This document shows, piece by piece, positions 8,296 through 15,388 of a stretch of 64,000 nt of DNA. Below the pieces are notes generated by a model. That model was not told where the DNA came from and did not search any database. It saw only the letters and a list, made by a program, of their open reading frames with translations. The DNA is from Dactylosporangium aurantiacum. Its GTDB lineage: Bacteria; Actinomycetota; Actinomycetes; Mycobacteriales; Micromonosporaceae. Position 1 is the first letter of the stretch, and each line of letters opens with the position of its first letter. The stretch covers positions 186,001 to 250,000 of the forward strand of contig NZ_JNYJ01000002.1 in NCBI RefSeq assembly GCF_000716715.1. Direction: 5' to 3'. The position numbers and the translations under genes are program-made.

Positions 8296-9645
8296 ATGAG
8301 CCGAACTCTGCGCCTCGCCGTCGCCCTGGCGGCTGCGCTGACCCTCGCCGCCGGCACACCCGCCGCGGCGCACCCCGCCGGACCGCGGTGGAAACCGCTC
8401 ACCTACACCGCCGCGCCGGCCGACAACCCGCTCAAGGGCTTCCTGCCGTTCGCCGGCGACTACGACACGTTCCCGCACAGCATGGAGTGGTTCTACCTGC
8501 CGCTGCGCGACGTGATGACCGGGCCGCGGCAGTTCCGCTGGGACGCCTTCGAGCAGCAGCTCGACGCCGTCGCCGGCCGGGGCCACCAGGCCGTGTTCCG
8601 CTTCTACCTGGACTACCCGGGCCGACCGACCGGCGTCCCGCAGTACCTGCTCGACGCCGGGCTGCTCACCCGCCCGTACCCGGACTTCGGCAACAACGGG
8701 GTCAGCGTCGCTCCCGACTACAGCGACCCGCGCCTCGTCACGGCCCTGGAGGAGTTCATCACCGCGCTCGGCCGCCGCTACGACGGCGACCCGCGCATCG
8801 GGTTCATCACACTCGGCCTCATCGGGTTCTGGGGCGAGTGGCACACGTGGCCGTACGACGGCTGGACCCAGCCGGAGAACTGGATGCCGGGCACCGACGT
8901 GCTCAGCCGCGTTCTGGCCCGCTACGAGGCCGCGTTCGACCGGACGTTCCTGCTCGCCCGGTATCCCAGCCAGGAGAACCGGGCCCTGCGGATCGGGTAC
9001 CACGACGACTCGTTCGCGTTCGAGACGCTGCCGCCGACGTCGTGGCACTTCGTGCAGCGGCTCATCGACGAGGGCGTCACCGACAAGTGGCGCACCCAGC
9101 CGGTCGGCGGCGAGCTGCGCCCCGAGATCCAGACGTGCCTGTGGGACGAGCCGGTCAGCTGCGCCCAGTACGAGAGCTACCCGGAGTCCGTCGCGCAGAC
9201 CCACGCGTCCTGGCTGATCAACCACGCCGCGTTCGCCGGTGGCGGGCTCACCGGCGACCGGTACCAGCGGGCCGTCGCCGGCGCCCGGTCCCTGGGCTAC
9301 GAGCTGACCGTCACCGGGGCGGCGCTGGGCCGCGACCGGGTCAGCGTCCGCGTCGAGAACCGTGGCGTCGCACCGTTCTACGCCGACTGGCGTGCCGAGC
9401 TCGCCGCCGTCGACGACCGCGGCCGGGTCGTGCGGCGCTGGCCGACGTCGTGGTCCCTGACCGGCATCCAGCCCGGCCAGGACGCCACCACCCTGTCCGC
9501 CCGCATCGACACCCGCGGCCTGCGCCCCGGCCGCTACCGCGTCGTCCTGCGCGTGCCGAACCCGCTGCGGGGCGGCATCCCGCTGCGGTTCGCCAACACC
9601 GCCCAGGACACCGGCGCCGGCTGGCTCACCCTCGGCACCGTCTGA
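8296..9645 (+). CDS. Secreted DUF4832/DUF4874-type protein
   Basis: A 449-residue protein with a Sec signal peptide (residues 1-25, ending AAA before HPAG) and an upstream GAGGAA ribosome site. The conserved features NPLKGF, RFYLDYPG, LGLIGFWGEWHTWPYDG and YHDDSF are shared with the next gene and with bacterial DUF4874/DUF4832 proteins, which form a glycosidase-like TIM barrel followed by a beta-sandwich (PLRFAN near the C terminus). The Glu in WGEWHTW is a candidate catalytic residue, by analogy only. An extracellular role on polysaccharide fits the neighbourhood but no substrate is known. It is the shorter member of a tandem paralogous pair. Confidence 0.75.
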   Translation: MSRTLRLAVALAAALTLAAGTPAAAHPAGPRWKPLTYTAAPADNPLKGFLPFAGDYDTFPHSMEWFYLPLRDVMTGPRQFRWDAFEQQLDAVAGRGHQAVFRFYLDYPGRPTGVPQYLLDAGLLTRPYPDFGNNGVSVAPDYSDPRLVTALEEFITALGRRYDGDPRIGFITLGLIGFWGEWHTWPYDGWTQPENWMPGTDVLSRVLARYEAAFDRTFLLARYPSQENRALRIGYHDDSFAFETLPPTSWHFVQRLIDEGVTDKWRTQPVGGELRPEIQTCLWDEPVSCAQYESYPESVAQTHASWLINHAAFAGGGLTGDRYQRAVAGARSLGYELTVTGAALGRDRVSVRVENRGVAPFYADWRAELAAVDDRGRVVRRWPTSWSLTGIQPGQDATTLSARIDTRGLRPGRYRVVLRVPNPLRGGIPLRFANTAQDTGAGWLTLGTV

Positions 9646-9665
9646 GTCCGGAAGGGACACGGCCC

Positions 9666-12326
9666 ATGGCACCCCTGCGTACCGTCGTCGCCGCCGTCAC
9701 GGCGACCCTGCTCCTCGCCCTGCTGCCCGCCGGCGCCGCCACCGCGGCCCCGGCCGGCCCGCCACCGCGCCCGGCCGCCGGGCCAGGCCCCGACACCAGC
9801 CTCACCACCCACGCGTACGGCTACGCCGACGCCCCGCTCGGCCAGCCGCTGAAGGGTTTCGCCCCGTACCTGTTCCCCGGTGACAACCTGTCCACGAAGT
9901 ACCCCGGCGGGCTCGTCTGGAGCTACTTCGCCCTCAACGAGGTCATGCAGGACCCGGCCAGCTGCGCCGTGTTCGACTGGAGCGTCTTCGACAAGGCCCT
10001 CGACGAGGCCGCCGTCTGGGGCCGGCAGGTCGCGTTCCGCTTCTACCTGGAGTACCCCGGCGGCAGCGGCACCCACCCGGGCAACGGCATCCCGCCGTGC
10101 CTGAACGGCAAGGCGGCGCTGCGCACCAACGGGTTCTGGGGCACCGTCAGCCCCGACTACGACGACCCCGACGTCATCGCCGCGATCACCAGCTTCATCA
10201 CCGCGTTCGCGCAGCGCTACGACCGGGCCGGGCCCGGCGGCACCGCCGACCCGCGGATCGGGTTCATGTCCCTCGGCCTCGTCGGGCTGTGGGGCGAGTG
10301 GCACACGTGGCCGTACGACCGGGACACCGCCGACGGCTACCCGGACCTGATGCCGACCGACGCCACCATCCGCACCATCATCGGCGCCTACGACGCCGCG
10401 TTCGCCAACATCCAGCTCGAGGTCCGCTACCCCCTCGCCGGGACGGAGACGGCGAACATCGGCTTCCACGACGACTCGTGGCCGTACAAGGAGTGGCGCG
10501 GCGGGCAGCTGAAGGGCATGACGCTGCCGGTGTCGATGAACGGCTGGGACGACGCGTTCCTGCAGCTGCAGCTCAACACCGGCACCGAGAACCGGTGGGT
10601 GACCCAGTCGATCGGCGGTGAGGCCCGCCCGGAGATCCAGGGCAGCCTGTACGCGAACTGGCCCGGCGGCTCCGGTCAGGTCGACGACGTCCTCGCCGCG
10701 ACCGAGCTCACCCACATCACCTGGATGATCAACCAGACGGGCGCCGGCGGGTACAGCACCAGCGACCCGAAGGTCGCCGCGGGCGTGCGCGCCATGGGAT
10801 ACAACCTGCACATCCCGCAGGCCAACTTCAACGCCACCGCCGCCGGCACGTTCAAGGTCGGCGTCACCATGCAGAACACCGGCGTCGCGCCGTTCTACTA
10901 CCCGTGGACGACCGTCATCGGCCTGCGCGACGCCGCCGGCACGGTCGTCAAGACCTGGGACACCAGCTGGGACCTGCGGCAGGTGCAGCCGTTGAAGATC
11001 CGGGCGTTCCCCGACTGGGGTGCCGGCCCGGCCTACCTCGACTACGGCCGGCCGGTGAACTTCGCCGCGACGCTGAGCACCGCCGGGGTGCCCGCCGGGC
11101 AGTACCGCCTGGTCCTGAAGGTCCGCAACCCCCTGGAGGCGGTCACGCCGCAGGTGCTGCGGGCCCGGCCCGCCGCGAGCCGCCTCACCGACTGGGTCAT
11201 CGACCAGTGGCGTCCGGCGCTGCCGCTGTCGTTCGCGAACACCAACCAGGGCGCCGACGGCTGGGTCGACCTCGGCCCGCTGTCGACCACCGGCACCTGC
11301 TCCGGCGACTGTTCCGCGCCGTCGGTACCGGCCGGGCTGGCGGTCGGCGGGGTGACGAACACGAGCGTCGCGCTGTCCTGGTCGCCGTCGACGGACAACG
11401 TCGGGGTGACGGGGTATCAGGTGTTCCGTGACGGTGCGCGGGTCGGCACGGTGGCGGGGACGTCGTTCACGGACACCGGTCGCTCGCCCGGGCAGACGTA
11501 CCAGTACACGGTGCGGGCGGTCGACGCGGCCGGCAACGTCTCCGGTCCGTCGGCGGCGGTCACCGCCACGACGACGGGGTGCGCCGGTGACTGCACGGCC
11601 CCGTCGGCGCCCGGTGGGGTGTCGGCGTCCGGGGTGACGAACACGAGCGTGTCGTTGTCGTGGTCGCCGTCCACGGACAACGTCGGCGTCACCGGCTACG
11701 AGGTGTTCCGCGGTGGTGTGCTGGTCGGCGCGCCGACCGGGACCTCGTACACGGACACGGGTCTGACCGCGTCGACCGCGTACAGCTACACGGTGAAGGC
11801 GCGGGACGCGGCGGGGAACCGTTCGCCGGCGAGCAACGCGGTGTCGGTGACGACGTCCGCCGCGCCGGCCGGTCTGGTCCTCGACGACTTCGACGGTTCG
11901 CCGGCGTATCCGTCGGCGGCGCTGAACGACCTGGGGAAGTGGACCGGTGGGAACTGTTTCCTGGACGGTGGCGGGTCGGGTGTGGTGTCGGGTGGGGCGT
12001 TGAGCCTGCGGTACAGCAACTGTGGCTGGTTCGGCTCGGACGTCAACACCGACCTCAGTTCCCGCAGCTACCTGGTGGTCCGGGTGAAGGGTGCGGCCGG
12101 GGGAGAGCAGGCGCACTTCAACCTGAGCCTCGGCGGGACGACGAAGGTGTTCGGTGACCTCACCCTCGACGGCGGCGCCCACCCGGTCATCACCACGTCC
12201 TTCCAGGACATCCGGATCCCGCTGACCAGCAACGGGATCAGCCGCACCGCGCCCGGGCAGCTCGCCATGGGCTTCTGGTACGGCGGCACCTCCACCATCA
12301 CCATCGACTCGATCACCTTCCAGTAA
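9666..12326 (+). CDS. Secreted DUF4832-type protein with two FN3 domains and a C-terminal carbohydrate-binding-like module
   Basis: The ATG at 9666 follows GGAAGGGA and starts 20 bases after the previous stop, so the two paralogues are probably one operon. The 886-residue product has a signal peptide (1-28), a DUF4874/DUF4832-like region (~45-540, with LKGFAPYLFPGD, RFYLEYPGG and LGLVGLWGEWHTWPYD), two FN3 domains (~550-735) and a ~150-residue C-terminal beta-sandwich (from LVLDDFDG to ITFQ) of galactose-binding type. The two FN3 modules are close copies at the DNA level (GGGGTGACGAACACGAGCGT at ~11350 and ~11634), so one arose by recent duplication or conversion. FN3-CBM tails are typical of actinobacterial extracellular polysaccharide enzymes. 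Substrate unknown. Confidence 0.75.
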   Translation: MAPLRTVVAAVTATLLLALLPAGAATAAPAGPPPRPAAGPGPDTSLTTHAYGYADAPLGQPLKGFAPYLFPGDNLSTKYPGGLVWSYFALNEVMQDPASCAVFDWSVFDKALDEAAVWGRQVAFRFYLEYPGGSGTHPGNGIPPCLNGKAALRTNGFWGTVSPDYDDPDVIAAITSFITAFAQRYDRAGPGGTADPRIGFMSLGLVGLWGEWHTWPYDRDTADGYPDLMPTDATIRTIIGAYDAAFANIQLEVRYPLAGTETANIGFHDDSWPYKEWRGGQLKGMTLPVSMNGWDDAFLQLQLNTGTENRWVTQSIGGEARPEIQGSLYANWPGGSGQVDDVLAATELTHITWMINQTGAGGYSTSDPKVAAGVRAMGYNLHIPQANFNATAAGTFKVGVTMQNTGVAPFYYPWTTVIGLRDAAGTVVKTWDTSWDLRQVQPLKIRAFPDWGAGPAYLDYGRPVNFAATLSTAGVPAGQYRLVLKVRNPLEAVTPQVLRARPAASRLTDWVIDQWRPALPLSFANTNQGADGWVDLGPLSTTGTCSGDCSAPSVPAGLAVGGVTNTSVALSWSPSTDNVGVTGYQVFRDGARVGTVAGTSFTDTGRSPGQTYQYTVRAVDAAGNVSGPSAAVTATTTGCAGDCTAPSAPGGVSASGVTNTSVSLSWSPSTDNVGVTGYEVFRGGVLVGAPTGTSYTDTGLTASTAYSYTVKARDAAGNRSPASNAVSVTTSAAPAGLVLDDFDGSPAYPSAALNDLGKWTGGNCFLDGGGSGVVSGGALSLRYSNCGWFGSDVNTDLSSRSYLVVRVKGAAGGEQAHFNLSLGGTTKVFGDLTLDGGAHPVITTSFQDIRIPLTSNGISRTAPGQLAMGFWYGGTSTITIDSITFQ

Positions 12327-12337
12327 CCCGCCCTACC

Positions 12338-12392
12338 GGAAAGTACTTGCCTACCGGGAAAGTGCACGCTACTTTCCTAGTAGGCAAGTACT
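12338..12392. promoter_or_regulatory. Nested palindromic operator before the membrane protein-regulator pair
   Basis: A perfect 12-bp inverted repeat (AGTACTTGCCTA 12342-12353, TAGGCAAGTACT 12381-12392) encloses a second 7-bp one (GGAAAGT 12357-12363, ACTTTCC 12371-12377). GGAAAGT also occurs at 12338-12344. It ends 16 bases before the ATG at 12409. A binding site for the winged-helix protein encoded two genes on is the likeliest role; folding of the RNA as a double-stem hairpin, or as terminator of the upstream gene, is also possible. Confidence 0.65.
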
Positions 12393-12408
12393 CGTCCGGG
12401 AGGAAACC

Positions 12409-12888
12409 ATGAACGCCGCAGAGATCAGGCCCAACGAGGCCGCCGCCGCGCTCGAGCAGGTCCGCCTGCACCAGGCGCAGGTGTTCACCACCCCGCCGTT
12501 CCCCGGCTGGTTCTGGCCCAGCCTCGGCGCGCTCAACGTCGCCTTCACCGCCGCCGTCGAGATCGGCCACCCCGCGGTCGTCGCCACCGGTGCCGTCGCC
12601 TTCGCCGCCGGCCTCGGCACCCTCATCGTCGTGGTCATCCGCAAACGGCCGCTCCAGCTGCGCAACGACCTGCTCGGCGCCCGAGGCGGCCGCACCATCG
12701 GCGGTTTCGTCGCCGCGCTCGTCGCGTTCGGCATCGGCCTCGCCTTCGCCCTGCGCGCCGCCGGCGTCCCACTGCCCGGCACCGTCGCCAACGTCGCCGT
12801 CGCTGTCGCGATGGCGCTGTTCGGGCCCCTCCTGGGCCGCCGGCTGCAGCGCATCATGCGCGACACCGCCACGAAGGAGCTGCGGTGA
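12409..12888 (+). CDS. Small four-helix membrane protein, regulator partner
   Basis: A 159-residue protein with a strong GGGAGG site and ATG at 12409. After a ~35-residue cytoplasmic helix (EAAAALEQVRLHQAQVF) there are four hydrophobic segments in two hairpins (around PSLGALNVAF, VVATGAVAFAAG, GGFVAALVAFGIGLAF and NVAVAVAMALFGPLLG). It overlaps the next gene by four bases (GTGA). Membrane protein plus winged-helix pairs of this type are common in actinobacteria and usually form autoregulated two-gene operons. The molecular function is not known and no transport motif is seen. Confidence 0.7.
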   Translation: MNAAEIRPNEAAAALEQVRLHQAQVFTTPPFPGWFWPSLGALNVAFTAAVEIGHPAVVATGAVAFAAGLGTLIVVVIRKRPLQLRNDLLGARGGRTIGGFVAALVAFGIGLAFALRAAGVPLPGTVANVAVAVAMALFGPLLGRRLQRIMRDTATKELR

Positions 12889-13202
12889 CGGCCGCCCGGT
12901 TCGACGAGCTCATCCACGCGCCCACCCGGCTGGCGATCGTGTCGCTGCTCGCCGCCACCGACTGGGCCGAGTTCCGGTACGTGAAGGAGACCGTCGACCT
13001 GTCCGACTCGGCGCTGTCCAAGCAGCTGACCACCCTCGAAGAGGCCGGCTACGTCGAGGTGCGCAAGGGCTTCGTCGGCAAGCGCCCCCGCACCACGGTC
13101 CGGCTCACCCCGACGGGGCGCGGCGCCTTCAGCCAGCACGTCGCCGCGCTCCAGGAGATCGTCGCCCGCGCCGGCGAGACCATCCTCCCCGGCCCGGCGT
13201 AG
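12885..13202 (+). CDS. Winged-helix transcriptional regulator (HTH_27/MarR-like)
   Basis: A 105-residue protein starting at a GTG that overlaps the upstream stop (GTGA), so it is translationally coupled. The sequence from FDELIHAPTRLAIVSLL through SDSALSKQLTTLEEAGYVEVRKGFVGKRPRTTVRLTPTGRG (read in parts) is a typical PF13601 winged helix with the wing KRPRTTVRLT. It has no ligand-binding extension. It likely binds the palindrome upstream of its own operon (inference from position and symmetry). Confidence 0.85.
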   Translation: MTAARFDELIHAPTRLAIVSLLAATDWAEFRYVKETVDLSDSALSKQLTTLEEAGYVEVRKGFVGKRPRTTVRLTPTGRGAFSQHVAALQEIVARAGETILPGPA

Positions 13203-13225
13203 CCCCGGCCCGGGTGGTGAGCCGG

Positions 13226-13250
13226 GGGCGACCGGCCGTCGCGGTCGCCC
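13226..13250. terminator. Bidirectional terminator hairpin between convergent genes
   Basis: The 9-bp stem GGGCGACCG (13226-13234) / CGGTCGCCC (13242-13250) with a 7-base loop lies between the winged-helix gene stop (13202) and the stop of the convergent regulator (13254), so it can serve both strands. Confidence 0.65.
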
Positions 13251-13253
13251 GGT

Positions 13254-14045
13254 CTACGGGATCAGCGGGGCGATCCCGTCCAGGAGGCGCCGCAGGCCGA
13301 ACTCGAACAGCTCGGTGTCCTCGTCGGGGTCCGCGGGCTCGCGCGCCAGGTCCAGCGCGGCGCCGCGGACGAAGTCGGCGACGGTCGCGGCGACCTGCGT
13401 CGCGGCCGGCTCGGCCAGGCCGTGCTCCCGCAGCGTCCGCGCCGCCCATTCGGCGTGCGCGACGACGTGGGCGGTGTGCTTCGACGGCTGGAACGACACG
13501 GTCCTGGCCAGCCACGGGCGCTCCCGGTACAGCTGCCACTGCGTGCGGCACAGCAGCTCCAGCCGCGCCCGCCAGTCCCCGCCGGGGGACTGCGGCGGCG
13601 GGTGGCCGGCGAAGATCGCGTCGGCCATCATCGTTTCCAGGCCGGCGCGGTTGCCCGCGTGCCGGTGCGCCGTCATCGTGGCGATGCCGAGCTGCTCGCC
13701 GATGCGCCGCATGGAGACGGCGGCGAGCCCTTCGGCGTCGGCCAGCTCGATCGCGGTGCGCACGACGCGCGCCGCGGCCTCCGACACCACCGGCGGCTCG
13801 GGTGCTGGCCGCCACGCGAGGGCGATGTCGAACGCGTCCTCGGTGACCACCATGCCGTGGATGCCGGGCACCTTCATGGTGAGGCCCTCGTCGCGCATCA
13901 GCCGCAGCGCCTTGAAGGCGATGTGCATCGAGACGTCCCACTCGGCCATGATGTCGCGGAAGGACAGCTCGTCGTCGGTCTCCAGCTCGCCGGTGACGAT
14001 GCGCTGGCGCAGCCGCGCGACGATGTCCGCCGCCGTCAGTGTCAC
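13254..14045 (-). CDS. GntR-TetR chimeric transcriptional regulator (second of a pair)
   Basis: The GTG at 14045 overlaps the TGA of the upstream paralogue (GTGA), which fixes the start and gives 263 residues. Residues ~1-75 are a GntR-type winged helix (VARLRQRIVTGEL, MAEWDVSMHIAFKALRLMRDEGL). A second region begins near residue 90 and looks like a TetR protein: VRTAIELADAEGLAAVSMRRIGEQLG, then a TetR_C-like helical ligand domain with HPPPQSPGGDWRARLELL and ending EFGLRRLLDGI. So the protein carries two potential DNA-binding heads. Such dual architecture is known in actinobacteria, though function is generally undefined. The target may be its own operon or the small membrane protein gene at 14936. 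Confidence 0.8.
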   Translation of the reverse strand: MTLTAADIVARLRQRIVTGELETDDELSFRDIMAEWDVSMHIAFKALRLMRDEGLTMKVPGIHGMVVTEDAFDIALAWRPAPEPPVVSEAAARVVRTAIELADAEGLAAVSMRRIGEQLGIATMTAHRHAGNRAGLETMMADAIFAGHPPPQSPGGDWRARLELLCRTQWQLYRERPWLARTVSFQPSKHTAHVVAHAEWAARTLREHGLAEPAATQVAATVADFVRGAALDLAREPADPDEDTELFEFGLRRLLDGIAPLIP

Positions 14046-14848
14046 CGGTGCCCCCCGCCGTCCGGCGCCGGCCGCGCGAACCCGTCCAGCAGCCGCTGCA
14101 GGCCGAACTCGAACGCGTCGTCGTCCTGCGCCGGCTCCTGCTGGGCCAGCCGCATCCCGTGGCCGCGCACGAAGTTCGCCGCGGTCAGGGCGAGACGCCG
14201 CGCGGTGCCCGGCGGCTGGTCCTGCAGCGCCCGCTCCGCCCGGTCCAGGTGCCCGGCCACGTGCGGGCCGAGCCACGGCTCCCGGAACGACACGGCCTCG
14301 GGCAGCCAGCGGTGGCGGCGGTACAGCAGCAGCTGAAGGCGGCACAGCGCGGTCAGCCGCGCCCGCCAGTCCCCGGTGGACGGCTCCGGCGGCGGGTGCC
14401 CGGCGAACACGGTGTCGGCCATCAGCGCCTCCAGCCGCGCCCGGTCCGGCACGAACCTGCGCACCGCGGTGAAGTCCATGTCGAGCTCGCCGGCGATGCG
14501 CCGCATGGACGTCTCGGCGAGCCCGTCGGCGTCGGCCAGCCGGATCGCGGTGCGCACCGTCAGCGCCACGAGCCGCGCGTCCGCCCGCGCAGCGCCGCGC
14601 CGCGGGGCGTCGGCCCGCCACCCGGCCGCGATCCGCGGTGCCCGGTCGGTGATCACCGGCCCGTCGGGGGCGTCCTCGACCACGCCCTCCTGGTGGAGCA
14701 TCACCAGCGCGTGATCGGCGGCGCCGGTCGTGACGGCGAGCTCGCGCGCGAGGTCCTCGGCGGACGGCGCGGCGTCACCCGGCCGCAGCTGCCCGTCGGC
14801 GATGCGCCGGCACAGCTGCGCGACCACACCCGCCGCCACTCGTGCCAC
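14042..14848 (-). CDS. GntR-TetR chimeric transcriptional regulator (first of a pair)
   Basis: Start GTG at 14848 is supported by GGGGGGAGG upstream and gives 268 residues. It has the same architecture as the following gene: N-terminal winged helix (AQLCRRIADGQLRPGD, LARELAVTTGAADHALVMLHQEGVV) and C-terminal TetR-like part (VRTAIRLADADGLAETSMRRIAGELD, then AGHPPPEPSTGDWRARLTALC and EFGLQRLLDGF). Shared sequence along the full length shows a tandem duplication, now well diverged. The stop overlaps the next start, so the two are made together and could form heterodimers (inference). Confidence 0.8.
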   Translation of the reverse strand: MARVAAGVVAQLCRRIADGQLRPGDAAPSAEDLARELAVTTGAADHALVMLHQEGVVEDAPDGPVITDRAPRIAAGWRADAPRRGAARADARLVALTVRTAIRLADADGLAETSMRRIAGELDMDFTAVRRFVPDRARLEALMADTVFAGHPPPEPSTGDWRARLTALCRLQLLLYRRHRWLPEAVSFREPWLGPHVAGHLDRAERALQDQPPGTARRLALTAANFVRGHGMRLAQQEPAQDDDAFEFGLQRLLDGFARPAPDGGGHR

Positions 14849-14922
14849 GTCTCGCCTCCCCCCGCCGGTACAGTCCGCAGAGTCTAGCCCGGCCCGCGGG
14901 CGGCGGCCTTGCGCACGGTGGC

Positions 14923-14928
14923 TACCGT
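14923..14928 (+). promoter_or_regulatory. Possible -10 box (TACCGT) for a leaderless gene
   Basis: TACCGT lies 7 bases before the GTG at 14936 and there is no ribosome site, the geometry expected of leaderless actinobacterial transcripts. No clear -35 is seen. Confidence 0.4.
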
Positions 14929-14935
14929 TGCCGGC

Positions 14936-15274
14936 GTGGCCGTCCGACGCGATCCGCTGCCGTGGTCGCGGCGGCGCGCCGTGCTGACCGTGGCGCTGCA
15001 CGCCGCGCTGGTGGTGTGGGTGTGCACGCCGATCATCTGGATGGTGGTCCTGGTCGAGCTGGTCCCGGAGCACGACACCACGGCGGCGCTCGCCGTGCAC
15101 CTGTCGGCGCTGGCGTTCGCCGTCGTGGTGCCGCTCGTCGTGGTCCGGGTCGCCCGCCGGACCGAAACCGAGATCCACTGGGCGGTCACGTGGATGGTGC
15201 CGGCCCTCATCGGCGTGGTCCTGCTGGGCGTCTTCGACGCCTGCGACGCGGTCCGCGGCGGCACCGGCCCCTAG
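14936..15274 (+). CDS. Small three-helix membrane protein of unknown function
   Basis: A 112-residue protein, taking the GTG at 14936 because a -10-like TACCGT ends 7 bases upstream; an in-frame start at 14909 is possible but has no ribosome site. Three hydrophobic helices are visible (VALHAALVVWVCTPIIWMVVL, read in part, then LAFAVVVPLVVVRV and WMVPALIGVVLLGVF), with a basic N terminus RRDPLPWSRRR. It is divergent from the GntR-TetR pair, whose first start is only ~87 bases away, so it may be their target. No family recognised. Confidence 0.55.
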   Translation: MAVRRDPLPWSRRRAVLTVALHAALVVWVCTPIIWMVVLVELVPEHDTTAALAVHLSALAFAVVVPLVVVRVARRTETEIHWAVTWMVPALIGVVLLGVFDACDAVRGGTGP

Positions 15275-15342
15275 GACCGCCGTGCGGGCCGGCGAGGATG
15301 GCGCCGCACCGGGTCCGTGCCGCTCCGGGCGCCGCTGCGGCG

Positions 15343-15377
15343 GTCGCGCCGGGCCCCGGCGGGGGGCCCGGCGCGAC
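15343..15377. terminator. Strong terminator hairpin
   Basis: A perfect 15-bp stem (15343-15357 with 15363-15377) and 5-base loop lies between the membrane protein stop (15274) and the stop of the convergent GH31 gene (15389); it can end both transcripts. Confidence 0.75.
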
Positions 15378-15388
15378 CGGCCGGCGGG

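Noticed and set aside
9534..12182. An 882-codon minus-strand open frame across the second DUF4832 gene
   Set aside because: It is the shadow of a plus-strand gene with signal peptide, FN3 and binding modules; the antisense product has no recognisable domain.
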